Positions 1 through 7,275 of a stretch of DNA of 49,661 bases are shown here, in pieces; the first letter of the stretch is position 1; every line of letters starts with the position of its first letter. A model generated the notes under the pieces. That model saw only the letters and a program-made list of their open reading frames with translations. It was not told the origin of the DNA and did not search any database. A program made the position numbers and the translations under genes. Origin of the DNA: JAHHTP01 sp964587555 (GTDB taxonomy: Bacteria; Bacillota; Clostridia; Oscillospirales; Ruminococcaceae); contig CAZPLR010000010.1 of the NCBI GenBank assembly GCA_964587555.1, positions 1 to 49,661 on the forward strand. The letters are read 5' to 3'.

Positions 1-90
1 TTCCTCGAGCAAACCAAGTTCGTCCAGCTCTTCCTCGAGCAAACCAAGCTCGTCCAGCTCTTCCTCGAGCAAACCAAGCTCGTCCAGCGA
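1..90 (+). repeat. Three tandem 30-bp repeats encoding a Ser/Lys/Pro linker
   Basis: Three head-to-tail 30-bp units occupy bases 1-30, 31-60 and 61-90. They are almost identical, differing at about one internal base, with the last unit diverging in its final two bases. In the frame of the downstream gene each unit encodes ten residues of the form SSSKPSSSSS. The array reaches the window edge, so its full copy number is unknown. It looks like a flexible linker between a lipid anchor and the folded domain. Confidence 0.9.
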
Positions 91-514
91 AGAGAGTTCC
101 GCGGCAGAGGATCCGTCTGCCGCTATGAAAAGCTGCGCCGATATTTATGCCGCTGCGACGGCGGGCGTATCCCTGCCGAATATGATGTCGCTTTCCGGAG
201 ATGACCTGAACGTGATCTACGGAGAGATTGACCTCACCGGGATCAGCGATTACAGCATCAATGTGGCAGCGATGATGGTACACGCGAGCGAGGTTGTGAT
301 TTTCAAGTATGAGAATCAGACCGGGCGCAAGAACGCGATGGAGATCATCAACACCAGAGCGGAAAATCTTGTCAGCCTGTGGGAGCGTTATCTTCCGGAT
401 CAGTTTGAGCTGGTTGAGGCGCGGCAGGTTGTGGAGAAAAACGGCTATATTCTGTTTGTCATCGCCGAGGACGCCGAACGGATCGTTTCGCAGTTTGAGG
501 CTGCAGCAGAATAA
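2..514 (+). CDS. DUF4358 domain protein, 5'-partial (probable lipoprotein)
   Basis: The reading frame enters from the left edge and stops at 512-514. After the Ser-rich repeats and an acidic stretch (EESSAAEDPSAA) comes about 125 residues resembling the DUF4358 family: IYAAATAGVSLPNMMSL, then a GDDLNVIYG segment, then DYSINVAAMMVHASEVVIF, ending in FVIAEDAERIVSQF. Members are usually small lipoproteins of Clostridia of unknown function; the signal peptide and lipobox would lie outside the window. An internal ATG at 125 opens a 129-codon frame, but the frame is open upstream and the repeats are clearly coding, so that is unlikely to be the true start. A terminator follows at once. Confidence 0.8.
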   Translation, partial: SSSKPSSSSSSSSKPSSSSSSSSKPSSSSEESSAAEDPSAAMKSCADIYAAATAGVSLPNMMSLSGDDLNVIYGEIDLTGISDYSINVAAMMVHASEVVIFKYENQTGRKNAMEIINTRAENLVSLWERYLPDQFELVEARQVVEKNGYILFVIAEDAERIVSQFEAAAE

Positions 515-530
515 GCAGAGATAAAAAAGA

Positions 531-564
531 GCGGGAACGTGTATCTGTGCGTTCCTGCCTTTTT
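531..564 (+). terminator. Rho-independent terminator after the DUF4358 gene
   Basis: A 9-bp stem (GCGGGAACG at 531-539 with CGTTCCTGC at 550-558, one G-U pair) with a 10-base loop is followed by a short T tract. It lies 16 bases after the stop codon. Confidence 0.75.
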
Positions 565-597
565 GTATGATATAGCGGAGTCAGCCGTCCTGCGGGG

Positions 598-626
598 TTT
601 ACTTTTGCGATTTTATGTGGTAAAAT
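598..626 (+). promoter_or_regulatory. Candidate promoter for the yerC-like gene
   Basis: TTTACT (598-603) and TAAAAT (621-626) are separated by 17 bases, upstream of the AAGAAAGGAAGG ribosome-binding region of the next gene. The match to the vegetative consensus is moderate. Confidence 0.4.
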
Positions 627-659
627 AAAAAAGTAATCTCAAGAAAGGAAGGTTTTATC

Positions 660-989
660 ATGTCAGAGAAGAAGAAACTCAATTTCGATTTTTTATTCCA
701 TGCCATCCTCTCCCTAGAGTCGATGGAGGAGTGCAGGAACTTCTTTATGGATCTTTGCACCATTTCGGAATTGAAGGCGATGCTTCAGCGCATTCAAGTT
801 GCGAAGATGCTCAGCGAACACATTGTCTACAGCGAAATTGTGGAAAAAACCGGCGCGTCGACCGCGACGATCAGCCGTGTGAATCGCTCGCTCAACTACG
901 GCTTTGACGGATATCAGGAAGTTTTTGATCGTTTGGACAAGCAGGGGGTGCTGCCGCCTGCAAAAGCCGCTTGGGAGGACCATGAATAA
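660..989 (+). CDS. yerC: YerC/YecD family TrpR-related DNA-binding protein
   Basis: This 109-residue protein matches the YerC/YecD family, small helix-turn-helix proteins related to the Trp repressor. The diagnostic part is residues 30-80: CTISELKAMLQRIQVAKML, then YSEIVEKTGASTATISRVNRSLNYG, where the second block is the HTH. Length is normal for the family (about 100). The start has a strong AGGAAGG site 5-10 bases upstream. The family is widespread in Firmicutes; its ligand and targets are poorly defined. Its stop overlaps the start of the methyltransferase by 8 bases, so the two are translationally coupled. Confidence 0.88.
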   Translation: MSEKKKLNFDFLFHAILSLESMEECRNFFMDLCTISELKAMLQRIQVAKMLSEHIVYSEIVEKTGASTATISRVNRSLNYGFDGYQEVFDRLDKQGVLPPAKAAWEDHE

Positions 990-1755
990 CGAGAACTACG
1001 GCTACGGCTGCTTTTCCTATGCTTACGATGCGCTGAATTCCTCCTTCCCGTATGAAGAAACCGCCGTTTATTTTGATAGCCTAATTAAGCGGTTTGGCGC
1101 GCCGGGGAAGCTTTTGCTGGACCTGGGGTGCGGCACTGGAACGATGACCTTTCTGATGGAAAAAATGGGTTATGACGTCACTGGCGTAGACGTCTCCGAA
1201 GATATGCTTTCGGTCGCGATGGAAAAAAAGATCGCTCTTGGAAGCAACGCGCTGTTTTTATGTCAGCCGATGGAAGAACTTGATATGTTCGGCACAATGG
1301 ACGTCACCTTAAGCAGTTTGGATTCGCTCAATCACCTGCCGGATTTTGCGGCGTGGAAAAGGGTCTTTGAAAAGGTTGCGCTTTTTTCCCATCCGGACGG
1401 ATTATTCCTGTTTGACTGCAATACGGTTTACAAGCACGAGCATACGCTGGCAAATGAAACCTTTGTTTATGATTTAGAGGATATTTACTGTGTCTGGCAG
1501 AATACGCTTCTGCCGGATGCGAAGGTACAGATCGACCTAGACCTATTCTCGCTGGATGAGGACGGCAGGTATTTCCGCGAAAGCGAATCCTTCTGTGAAC
1601 AGGCGTATCCTATTTCAGCGATTAAGGCGCTGCTGAAGGAAACCGGATTCACGCTCCTTGGAATGTTCGACGGCTACACCTTGGCTCCGCCGCGCGGCGA
1701 GAGCGAGCGCGTTGTGGTGGCGGCAAGACGGATCGGCGAAAGGAGCTGCGGTTGA
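982..1755 (+). CDS. Class I SAM-dependent methyltransferase
   Basis: The start ATG at 982 follows a GGGAGG site at 973-979 and overlaps the yerC-like stop, giving 257 residues; an in-frame upstream start at 904 would lie deep inside the preceding gene and is unlikely. The protein has the Rossmann-fold motif I LLDLGCGTGTMTFLM, the acidic end of strand 2 (VTGVDVSEDML), and a motif IV region (DVTLSSLDSLNHL). This places it among small-molecule or YjiC/UbiE-like methyltransferases, but the substrate cannot be told from sequence. Coupling to a YerC-type regulator suggests co-expression. Confidence 0.85.
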   Translation: MNNENYGYGCFSYAYDALNSSFPYEETAVYFDSLIKRFGAPGKLLLDLGCGTGTMTFLMEKMGYDVTGVDVSEDMLSVAMEKKIALGSNALFLCQPMEELDMFGTMDVTLSSLDSLNHLPDFAAWKRVFEKVALFSHPDGLFLFDCNTVYKHEHTLANETFVYDLEDIYCVWQNTLLPDAKVQIDLDLFSLDEDGRYFRESESFCEQAYPISAIKALLKETGFTLLGMFDGYTLAPPRGESERVVVAARRIGERSCG

Positions 1756-1840
1756 AAAATGCCATTTTATGCCGATAAAATCAGACATGTATCCGCATTT
1801 ATCATATAGATGAAAAATCCATAACAAAAGGAATATAACA

Positions 1841-2725
1841 ATGGGAAAAATCATTCGTTCTTTAACAGAAGACGCTTCGGCAGTTGCCTGCGTCATCGAT
1901 TCAACCGATATCGTTTCTGAGATTGTCCGGATCCATCATTCGACCGCCACAGTGACAGCGGCACTTGGACGGCTTGCCACGGCGGGCAGCATGATGGGCT
2001 ACGGGTTAAAGTCCGAGCGGGACGAGATCACGCTCCGCATAAACGGCGGCGGAAGCGCGGGAACTCTGATCGTCGTTTCGAATTACGAGGGCGACGTGAA
2101 GGCTTATGCCGCAAATCCGTTTGCCGACGCGCCGCGCAAGCCGAACGGCAAGCTTGACGTTGGAGCGGTTGTCGGCAAAGAAGGCAGCCTTACCGTAATC
2201 AAGGATCTTGGGCTGAAAGAGCCGTATGTTGGGCAAACGCCGCTTGTTTCCGGCGAGATTGCCGAGGACGTCACCAACTATTTTGCAATCAGTGAGCAGG
2301 TGGCGAACGTCTGTGCGCTCGGCGTTTTGGTCAATGCCGACGGCACGGTTCGCCGCGCCGGAGGGTATCTGGTGCAGCTGCTGCCGTTTTGTCCGGAGGA
2401 AACGATCGCGAGGATTGAGCAGAATGTCAATACGCTGCCGCCGGTTACAACGCTGATGGAGCAGGGCGTTAAGCCGGAGGAGCTGTCGCTGCGGCTATTG
2501 GACGGATTAAACCCAAATCTGCTCGACGAGGGCAATCCGCGTTATGCCTGCGATTGCAGCCGCGAGCGGATTGCGAGGGCGCTTTTGAGCATGGGGAAAA
2601 AGGAGTTGGAGTCGCTGCGGGACGAGCAGGAGGACACCGAGGTATGCTGTCATTTTTGCGATAAAAAGTACCATTTTTCGCGTGCGGACCTAACGCGATT
2701 GCTGCAAGAAGCCTCCAAGGGGTAA
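1841..2725 (+). CDS. hslO: Hsp33 redox-regulated holdase chaperone
   Basis: The 294-residue product is normal length for Hsp33. It has the N-terminal domain ending in MGYGLKSERDEITLRINGGG, and near the C terminus the zinc redox switch: CDCS (CxC, about residue 237) and CHFC (CxxC, about residue 269). Oxidation of these four cysteines releases zinc and activates the chaperone in the cytosol. The ATG at 1841 has an AAAAGGAA site 8-9 bases upstream. The gene stands apart from its neighbours, with 85 bases upstream and over 300 downstream. It fits an anaerobe that must cope with oxidants, as do Rex, PerR and rubrerythrin elsewhere in the window. Confidence 0.95.
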   Translation: MGKIIRSLTEDASAVACVIDSTDIVSEIVRIHHSTATVTAALGRLATAGSMMGYGLKSERDEITLRINGGGSAGTLIVVSNYEGDVKAYAANPFADAPRKPNGKLDVGAVVGKEGSLTVIKDLGLKEPYVGQTPLVSGEIAEDVTNYFAISEQVANVCALGVLVNADGTVRRAGGYLVQLLPFCPEETIARIEQNVNTLPPVTTLMEQGVKPEELSLRLLDGLNPNLLDEGNPRYACDCSRERIARALLSMGKKELESLRDEQEDTEVCCHFCDKKYHFSRADLTRLLQEASKG

Positions 2726-3049
2726 AACACAGATTGGAAAACCGCAATTTCATAAGCGTTACTGCTCTGCATAGGGCTTTCATAAAATCCCCAAAACGCT
2801 TAAATAAAGGATTTGCACTTATCCTTTTATACGGTTACAGCTGCGTTTATACTTCCCCTGCCGCCGCGCAAGGGCAAAAACAGAGGGAAATACGTAAGGC
2901 TGGAACGCAAAACCGGCAGAAAGCCTTGAAAATACAGTGTTTTAGAGGGGTTAATAGATAAATTTCGATTTATATTGCTGTTTTATGCAGATAAGAACAT
3001 TTTTCAAAAGGATATGGCGCCGGAGATTCCGGCTGGGAGGGGCTTTTCT
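2726..3049 (+). other. 324-base intergenic stretch between hslO and ruvX
   Basis: No convincing gene. A 75-codon open frame (2734-2961) has no clear ribosome-binding site and no recognisable domain. A low-GC hairpin, AAAGGAT pairing with ATCCTTT over an 8-base loop near 2808-2829 and followed by T-rich sequence, may end the hslO transcript. No clear consensus promoter for ruvX was found. Confidence 0.5.
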
Positions 3050-3493
3050 ATGAAGATTATGGCAGTGGATTACGGGCAGACGCGCACCGGGCTTGCAGTC
3101 TGTGACCGCAGTGAATTTTTAGCGTCGCCGATCGGGGTGATCTACGATAAAAGCTTTGGCGGAACGATGAAGAAGATAGCCGCCGCAGTGGAGGAATACG
3201 ACGTAAAAGAGGTCGTCATTGGGCATCCGCTCAATATGGACGGCAGTGCCGGCGAGAAGGCGCATCTTTGCGAGCGGCTTGCGGCAATGCTGCGCGAGAT
3301 TGTCGCGGTTCCGGTTTATCTTTGGGACGAACGTCAGACGACAATGCAGGCGTACACCTATCTGGATGAAGCGGGGGTGTACGGCAAGAAGCGCAAGGAG
3401 GTCGTTGACGAGCTTGCGGCGACCATTATTTTGGAGTCATACCTCAATTACCGGCACAATCAGCAAAAAAAGAAAGTCTCTGAGAAAGAATGA
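3050..3493 (+). CDS. ruvX: Putative Holliday junction resolvase / pre-16S rRNA nuclease RuvX (YqgF)
   Basis: The ATG at 3050 has a GGGAGG site at 3035-3040, so it is preferred over an upstream in-frame ATG at 2975. The product has 147 residues, typical for YqgF. The family motifs are present: MAVDYGQTRTGLAVCD (first metal-binding Asp), VVIGHPLNMDGSAGEKA, and LWDERQTTMQA. Family members act as RNase H-fold nucleases in 16S rRNA 5' maturation and have also been described as Holliday junction resolvases. The stop overlaps the next gene by 4 bases (ATGA), so the pair is coupled. Confidence 0.93.
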   Translation: MKIMAVDYGQTRTGLAVCDRSEFLASPIGVIYDKSFGGTMKKIAAAVEEYDVKEVVIGHPLNMDGSAGEKAHLCERLAAMLREIVAVPVYLWDERQTTMQAYTYLDEAGVYGKKRKEVVDELAATIILESYLNYRHNQQKKKVSEKE

Positions 3494-4827
3494 GCGAGCT
3501 TTACCGTTTCTTATGCGAATATCGCGACAGTTCGCCGGTCAGAGGGCACGTTCCGGGGCATAAAGGAACGGCGCTGCTGCCAGAGCTTGCCGCCTGTAGT
3601 CCGCTTGACATTACCGAAATCGCCGGAGCGGATTCGCTTTTTGAGGCGGACGGGCTGCTGCTTGCGTCCGAGCGGCGTACTGCGCAGCTGTTTGGCAGCG
3701 AGGAGACGCTTTATTCCGTTTCCGGGTCGACACTGTGCATTCAAACGATGCTTGCATGCGCACTAAAGCCGGGAGAGTGCGTGATTGCCGGTCGGAATGC
3801 GCACGTCTCGTTCTTCAACTGCTGTATTTTGCTGGATCTGCACCCGGTTTGGGTGCTGCCGCAGTATCCCAAAGGATCGAATATTGCGGGGGTGATCACG
3901 CCGGAAAGCGTTGAGGAGGCGTTTGCCGCGCATCCGGAGGCGAAGGCGGTCTACCTTACTGCGCCGGATTATCTCGGCTGTTTGTCGGATATTCAGGCGA
4001 TCGCCGCGATTGCCCATGCGCATGGGGCACGATGTTTGGTTGACAATGCGCACGGCGCATACCTGCATTTTCTAAAAACGCCGCTCCATCCGATGGATCT
4101 GGGGGCGGATCTTTGCGCGGATTCGGCGCATAAGACGCTGCCGGCGCTGACCGGCGCGGCGTATCTGCATCTTGCGAAGGGATGCGGAATCTCGCGCGAT
4201 ACCGCAAAGCAGCGGATGCACCTGTTCGGTTCGACCAGCCCATCTTACCTGATCCTGCTTTCGCTGGATGCCTGCGCAGATTATTTGGAATCCTGCGGAA
4301 GGTCCGAGATCGGCAGGATGGCGGAAAATGTTATGGCGTTACAGCAGAAATTACAGAAAAAGGGCGGGCTTTTGGAAACGGCGCGCAGGGAGCCGGGGAA
4401 GCTGACCTTTGATTGCTGCGCGCTTGGCGTCACCGGAGCGGAATTAGCGGAGCAGCTGAGACGTTTTACCCCGATGATCGAGCCGGAATATGTTTCGGAA
4501 AGCGAGGTCGTGCTGATGTTTTCGCCGATGACCGGCGCGCGGGATTACGCCGCTGTCGCCGCGTTCATCGACGGGCTGATCCCTAAATTGCCGATCCCAA
4601 GGGAGGATGCCGCCTTTTCGCTGCCGGAAATGGTTATGTATCCGCGAGAGACTTTTTACGCGCGGCAGGAGCTTGTGCGGGTGGAAGACGCTTTGGGAAG
4701 GATTGCGGCGGAAAACAGAGTGACCTGTCCGCCGGGTGTTCCTGTGGTTACAGCAGGGGAACAAATAAATAAAGAATCTATTAATTTTTTACAAAAGGCT
4801 GGTATTTCTTTTCTGAATGTGATATAA
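3490..4827 (+). CDS. Orn/Lys/Arg decarboxylase-fold PLP enzyme (YaaO type)
   Basis: This 445-residue protein has the fold-type I PLP core of the Orn/Lys/Arg decarboxylases: RGHVPGHKGT near the N terminus, VDNAHGAYLHF for the PLP-ring Asp/His, and SAHKTLPALTGAAYLH with the Schiff-base lysine at about residue 215. It lacks the N-terminal wing domain of the large decarboxylases, like Bacillus YaaO. In Bacillus yaaO sits just before tmk and yaaQ (darA); here darA follows directly and tmk is absent, so the neighbourhood supports the YaaO assignment. The substrate (arginine or lysine to polyamine precursors is usual) cannot be fixed from sequence. It overlaps ruvX by 4 bases. Confidence 0.85.
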   Translation: MSELYRFLCEYRDSSPVRGHVPGHKGTALLPELAACSPLDITEIAGADSLFEADGLLLASERRTAQLFGSEETLYSVSGSTLCIQTMLACALKPGECVIAGRNAHVSFFNCCILLDLHPVWVLPQYPKGSNIAGVITPESVEEAFAAHPEAKAVYLTAPDYLGCLSDIQAIAAIAHAHGARCLVDNAHGAYLHFLKTPLHPMDLGADLCADSAHKTLPALTGAAYLHLAKGCGISRDTAKQRMHLFGSTSPSYLILLSLDACADYLESCGRSEIGRMAENVMALQQKLQKKGGLLETARREPGKLTFDCCALGVTGAELAEQLRRFTPMIEPEYVSESEVVLMFSPMTGARDYAAVAAFIDGLIPKLPIPREDAAFSLPEMVMYPRETFYARQELVRVEDALGRIAAENRVTCPPGVPVVTAGEQINKESINFLQKAGISFLNVI

Positions 4828-4828
4828 T
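4820..4828 (+). promoter_or_regulatory. Extended -10 promoter candidate for darA
   Basis: TGATATAAT is an extended -10 element (TGnTATAAT) overlapping the last codons of the decarboxylase gene. There is only a poor -35 match 17 bases upstream. It lies about 90 bases before darA. Confidence 0.5.
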
Positions 4829-4916
4829 AAAGCCATGGAGAGCCGGAGTAGATTTCCTGCATTGCGGGGTAGGGGAGGAAACTCATCAGGTTATCAATGA
4901 GACTGGAGGGATACAT

Positions 4917-5243
4917 ATGAAGCTTATCTATGCGATCGTATCGAACGATGACAGTTCCGCAGTATCGACTGCGTTGACGAAGAGCGGTTTTTCGGCAACC
5001 AAGCTTGCTTCAACGGGCGGCTTTTTGCTCTCGGGCAACACGACGTTTATGATTTGTACGGACGACGACAAGGTTGACGACGCAATGAAGATCATCGCAT
5101 CCAAGAGTAAGAAACGCACGCAGATGATTCCGTCAAGCGCTTCCTTTGGAATGGGCGGCGGTTATACGCCGTATCCGATGGAGGTAAGCGTGGGAGGCGC
5201 GACCATCTTTGTTACAAATGTAGAACGATTTGAAAAAATTTGA
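4917..5243 (+). CDS. darA: Cyclic-di-AMP receptor protein DarA (PstA/YaaQ)
   Basis: The 108-residue product matches the PII-like c-di-AMP receptor family: MKLIYAIVSNDDSSAVSTAL, then FSATKLASTGGFLLSGNTTF, which contains the TGGFL ligand loop, and the C-terminal VGGATIFVTNVERFEKI. The family forms trimers that bind c-di-AMP between subunits; their downstream partner is not well established. The start is preceded by an AGACTGGAGGG site. Its position beside a YaaO-type decarboxylase is conserved in Firmicutes. A strong terminator follows 6 bases after the stop. Confidence 0.94.
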   Translation: MKLIYAIVSNDDSSAVSTALTKSGFSATKLASTGGFLLSGNTTFMICTDDDKVDDAMKIIASKSKKRTQMIPSSASFGMGGGYTPYPMEVSVGGATIFVTNVERFEKI

Positions 5244-5249
5244 TGCTGT

Positions 5250-5282
5250 ACCGGCGTGAGCGCTTCTCACGCCGGTTTTTTT
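5250..5282 (+). terminator. Strong Rho-independent terminator after darA
   Basis: An 11-bp perfect GC-rich stem (ACCGGCGTGAG at 5250-5260 with CTCACGCCGGT at 5266-5276) with a 5-base loop is followed by seven T. Confidence 0.95.
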
Positions 5283-5401
5283 GAATCATTTGCATCGGCC
5301 TTGCTTGACCTGAACGTTTTGATTGCGCGCCCACCGCGTATCGCACGGCGCTAAAGGGATAAAATATTAAAATAAATTCAAAATTTCGCCACATTTGCCT
5401 A

Positions 5402-5430
5402 TTGACTTTTTTGCCTTGCAGGAGTATAGT
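5402..5430 (+). promoter_or_regulatory. Vegetative promoter of the hrcA operon
   Basis: TTGACT (5402-5407) and TATAGT (5425-5430) are spaced by 17 bases. The CIRCE operator begins 4 bases downstream, the expected arrangement for HrcA-repressed transcription. Confidence 0.88.
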
Positions 5431-5434
5431 ATAT

Positions 5435-5461
5435 TTAGCACTCGAGGAAATAGAGTGCCAG
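5435..5461 (+). promoter_or_regulatory. CIRCE operator (HrcA binding site)
   Basis: TTAGCACTC (5435-5443), a 9-base spacer, then GAGTGCCAG (5453-5461). The consensus is TTAGCACTC-N9-GAGTGCTAA: the left arm is perfect and the right arm departs only in its last positions. It lies just after the -10 box, so bound HrcA would block transcription of its own operon. Confidence 0.95.
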
Positions 5462-5519
5462 AAAGCGAAGGGTTACTTTGCCAGCGCGGCAAGTGGATGG
5501 AAAGGTATGGTAAACTGGG

Positions 5520-6529
5520 ATGAAGGAGCTTGATGCGCGTAAACGCGCAATTATGTCGATTGTTGTCGATGAGTATATCAAGGTCGGCGATCCCGTCGGT
5601 TCAAAGCTTGTACAGCAGCGGCTGGAAAAAAAGGGGCTTACCGTATCCTCCGCCACGATTCGCAACGACATGGCGTTTTTAGAGCGGCTGGGTTATCTCG
5701 AACAGCCGCACACCTCTGCCGGCAGAGTTCCGTCGTATCTAGGCTACCGCTATTATATCAATGAGCTGATGGAGGCGCAGCCAATTTCCGAAGAGGAGCG
5801 GACGCGCATTGACAGCATGATCGGCAAGGACTGTATCACAGCCGACGCGGTTATCGACAACGCCGTAGCGGTTCTTTCCGAGCTTACCGGGCTCACAGCC
5901 GTAAATACCGGCGCGCTGCCGCAGATCTCGGTTATCACCAAGGTCGAGGTCATTCCGGCGGGGCATCGCGTTTATGCGCTTTTGATGATTACCTCAATGG
6001 GTTCAGTGAAAAATAGGATGTGCAGGCTGGAATTTGACATTTCCCCAGAGCAGCTTCGCTATTTCCAAGACTTCATCAATGAGAATCTCCAAGGCGTCAA
6101 CCCCGACGCGCTCACCGAGAAGGAGATGGAGAGGCTGGGTTTGGCGCTCGGCTCTTACATGCTTTCGCTCTCCCCGTTACTGCACGCGGTCTATGAGCTG
6201 GTGGGCGATTTGACTGTTCCGCGCGTTCGTTTGACCGGCGAGCAGAAGCTTTTGGCAGGGTCGGAGATCCAGACGGATCAGGCGCTGCGGCTGCTCCAGA
6301 GGCGTGATCAATTGGTTAAGGTGCTGGAGAATGCAACCGAAGGGATTTCGGTGCTGTTCGGAGAGGAGGACGGCAGCTTTGTGGTGTCGAACTCAAGCAT
6401 GATCGTTTCGCGTTTTACTGTTGACGGCAGGCAGGCGGGCGCGTTCGGCGTGATCGGTCCGATGCGTCTGGATTACGCGAAGGTGATACCGTATATCGAC
6501 TGTATTTCCGACAGCGTCAGCCGCTTGCT
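5520..6529 (+). CDS. hrcA: Heat-inducible repressor HrcA, 3' end lost in assembly gap
   Basis: The 336 visible codons cover nearly the whole of HrcA (usually about 340-350 residues). The N-terminal winged helix is clear: MKELDARKRAIMSIVVDEYI, GDPVGSKLV, SSATIRNDMAFLERLGYLEQPHTSAGRVPS. The GAF-like middle and the C-terminal IGPMRLDYAKVIPYID follow. Translation runs into a 100-N gap about ten residues before the expected end. HrcA represses class I heat-shock genes through CIRCE, which lies 58 bases upstream. The ribosome-binding site is weak. The open frame into grpE across the N run is an artefact of the gap length. Confidence 0.95.
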
Positions 6530-6629
6530 NNNNNNNNNNNNNNNNNNNNNNNNNNNNNNNNNNNNNNNNNNNNNNNNNNNNNNNNNNNNNNNNNNNNNNN
6601 NNNNNNNNNNNNNNNNNNNNNNNNNNNNN
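6530..6629. other. Assembly gap (100 N) between hrcA and grpE
   Basis: Exactly 100 N, the conventional placeholder for a scaffold gap of unknown size. It hides the hrcA stop, the intergenic region and the grpE start. Confidence 0.99.
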
Positions 6630-7205
6630 CCGAAGGAAGAAGCGCCGAAGGAGGAGAAGGAGCTGTCAAGCGAGCAGTCCGAGGACGCCGTTAAAGATAC
6701 GCAGCCAGCCGAAGCGGAAGAGGAGATAACCGAGGAAGCGCCGGATGAGCTGGCAGACGCGCAAAAAAGATGCGAGGAGCTTACAAAGCAGGTTGAGGAA
6801 TTAAACGATAAAATTTTGCGGCAATACGCGGAATTTGATAACTATAAGAAGCGTACCGCGAGAGAGAAGGATGCGATATACGATTATGCGGCCGGACAGA
6901 CAATTCTAAAGATATTCCCGGTATTAGATGTGTTCGAGCAGGCGCTGAAGACTCAAACCGAGGACGAAGCGTTCTATAAAGGCGTGGCGATGATTTACGA
7001 GCGGTTTTTGAAGATTCTTGCCGAGCTTGGCGTGAAGGAAACGCCGGGCGTCGGCGAGGTGTTCGACCCGAACCTGCATAATGCGGTTTCACGCTGCGAG
7101 AGCGAGGACTTCGGCGAAAACACGGTTTGTCAGGTCTATCAGACCGGCTATATACTAAAGGATAAGGTGCTGCGTCCAGCGATGGTCGTTGTCGCCAATC
7201 CATAA
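6630..7205 (+). CDS. grpE: Nucleotide exchange factor GrpE, 5' end lost in gap
   Basis: The last 191 residues are present. An acidic low-complexity N-terminal part (KEEAPKEEKEL, then EAEEEITEEAPDELADA) leads into the long dimerising helix (LTKQVEELNDKILRQYAEFDNYKKRTAREK) and the C-terminal beta domain (GVGEVFDPNLHNAV, TGYILKDKVLRPAMVVVAN). GrpE releases ADP from DnaK. The gene lies 70 bases before dnaK in the usual operon order. Acidic, Glu/Lys-rich extensions of this sort are common in GrpE and not a sign of fusion. Confidence 0.95.
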   Translation, partial: PKEEAPKEEKELSSEQSEDAVKDTQPAEAEEEITEEAPDELADAQKRCEELTKQVEELNDKILRQYAEFDNYKKRTAREKDAIYDYAAGQTILKIFPVLDVFEQALKTQTEDEAFYKGVAMIYERFLKILAELGVKETPGVGEVFDPNLHNAVSRCESEDFGENTVCQVYQTGYILKDKVLRPAMVVVANP

Positions 7206-7275
7206 ATCATTCAAATTTTACAATGTTAACTCCAAAAAGTGAAAAGCTTTTTGATGCAAGGAAGGAAGATAAATT

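Noticed and set aside
1..90. A CRISPR-like repeat array
   Set aside because: The 30-bp units are directly adjacent with no spacers, and they are in frame within a coding region.
2734..2961. A 75-codon gene between hslO and ruvX
   Set aside because: No ribosome-binding site, no recognisable domain, and a possible terminator lies inside it.
5520..7205. A single 561-codon HrcA-GrpE fusion gene
   Set aside because: The join lies in a 100-N scaffold gap; both halves match separate proteins of normal length.
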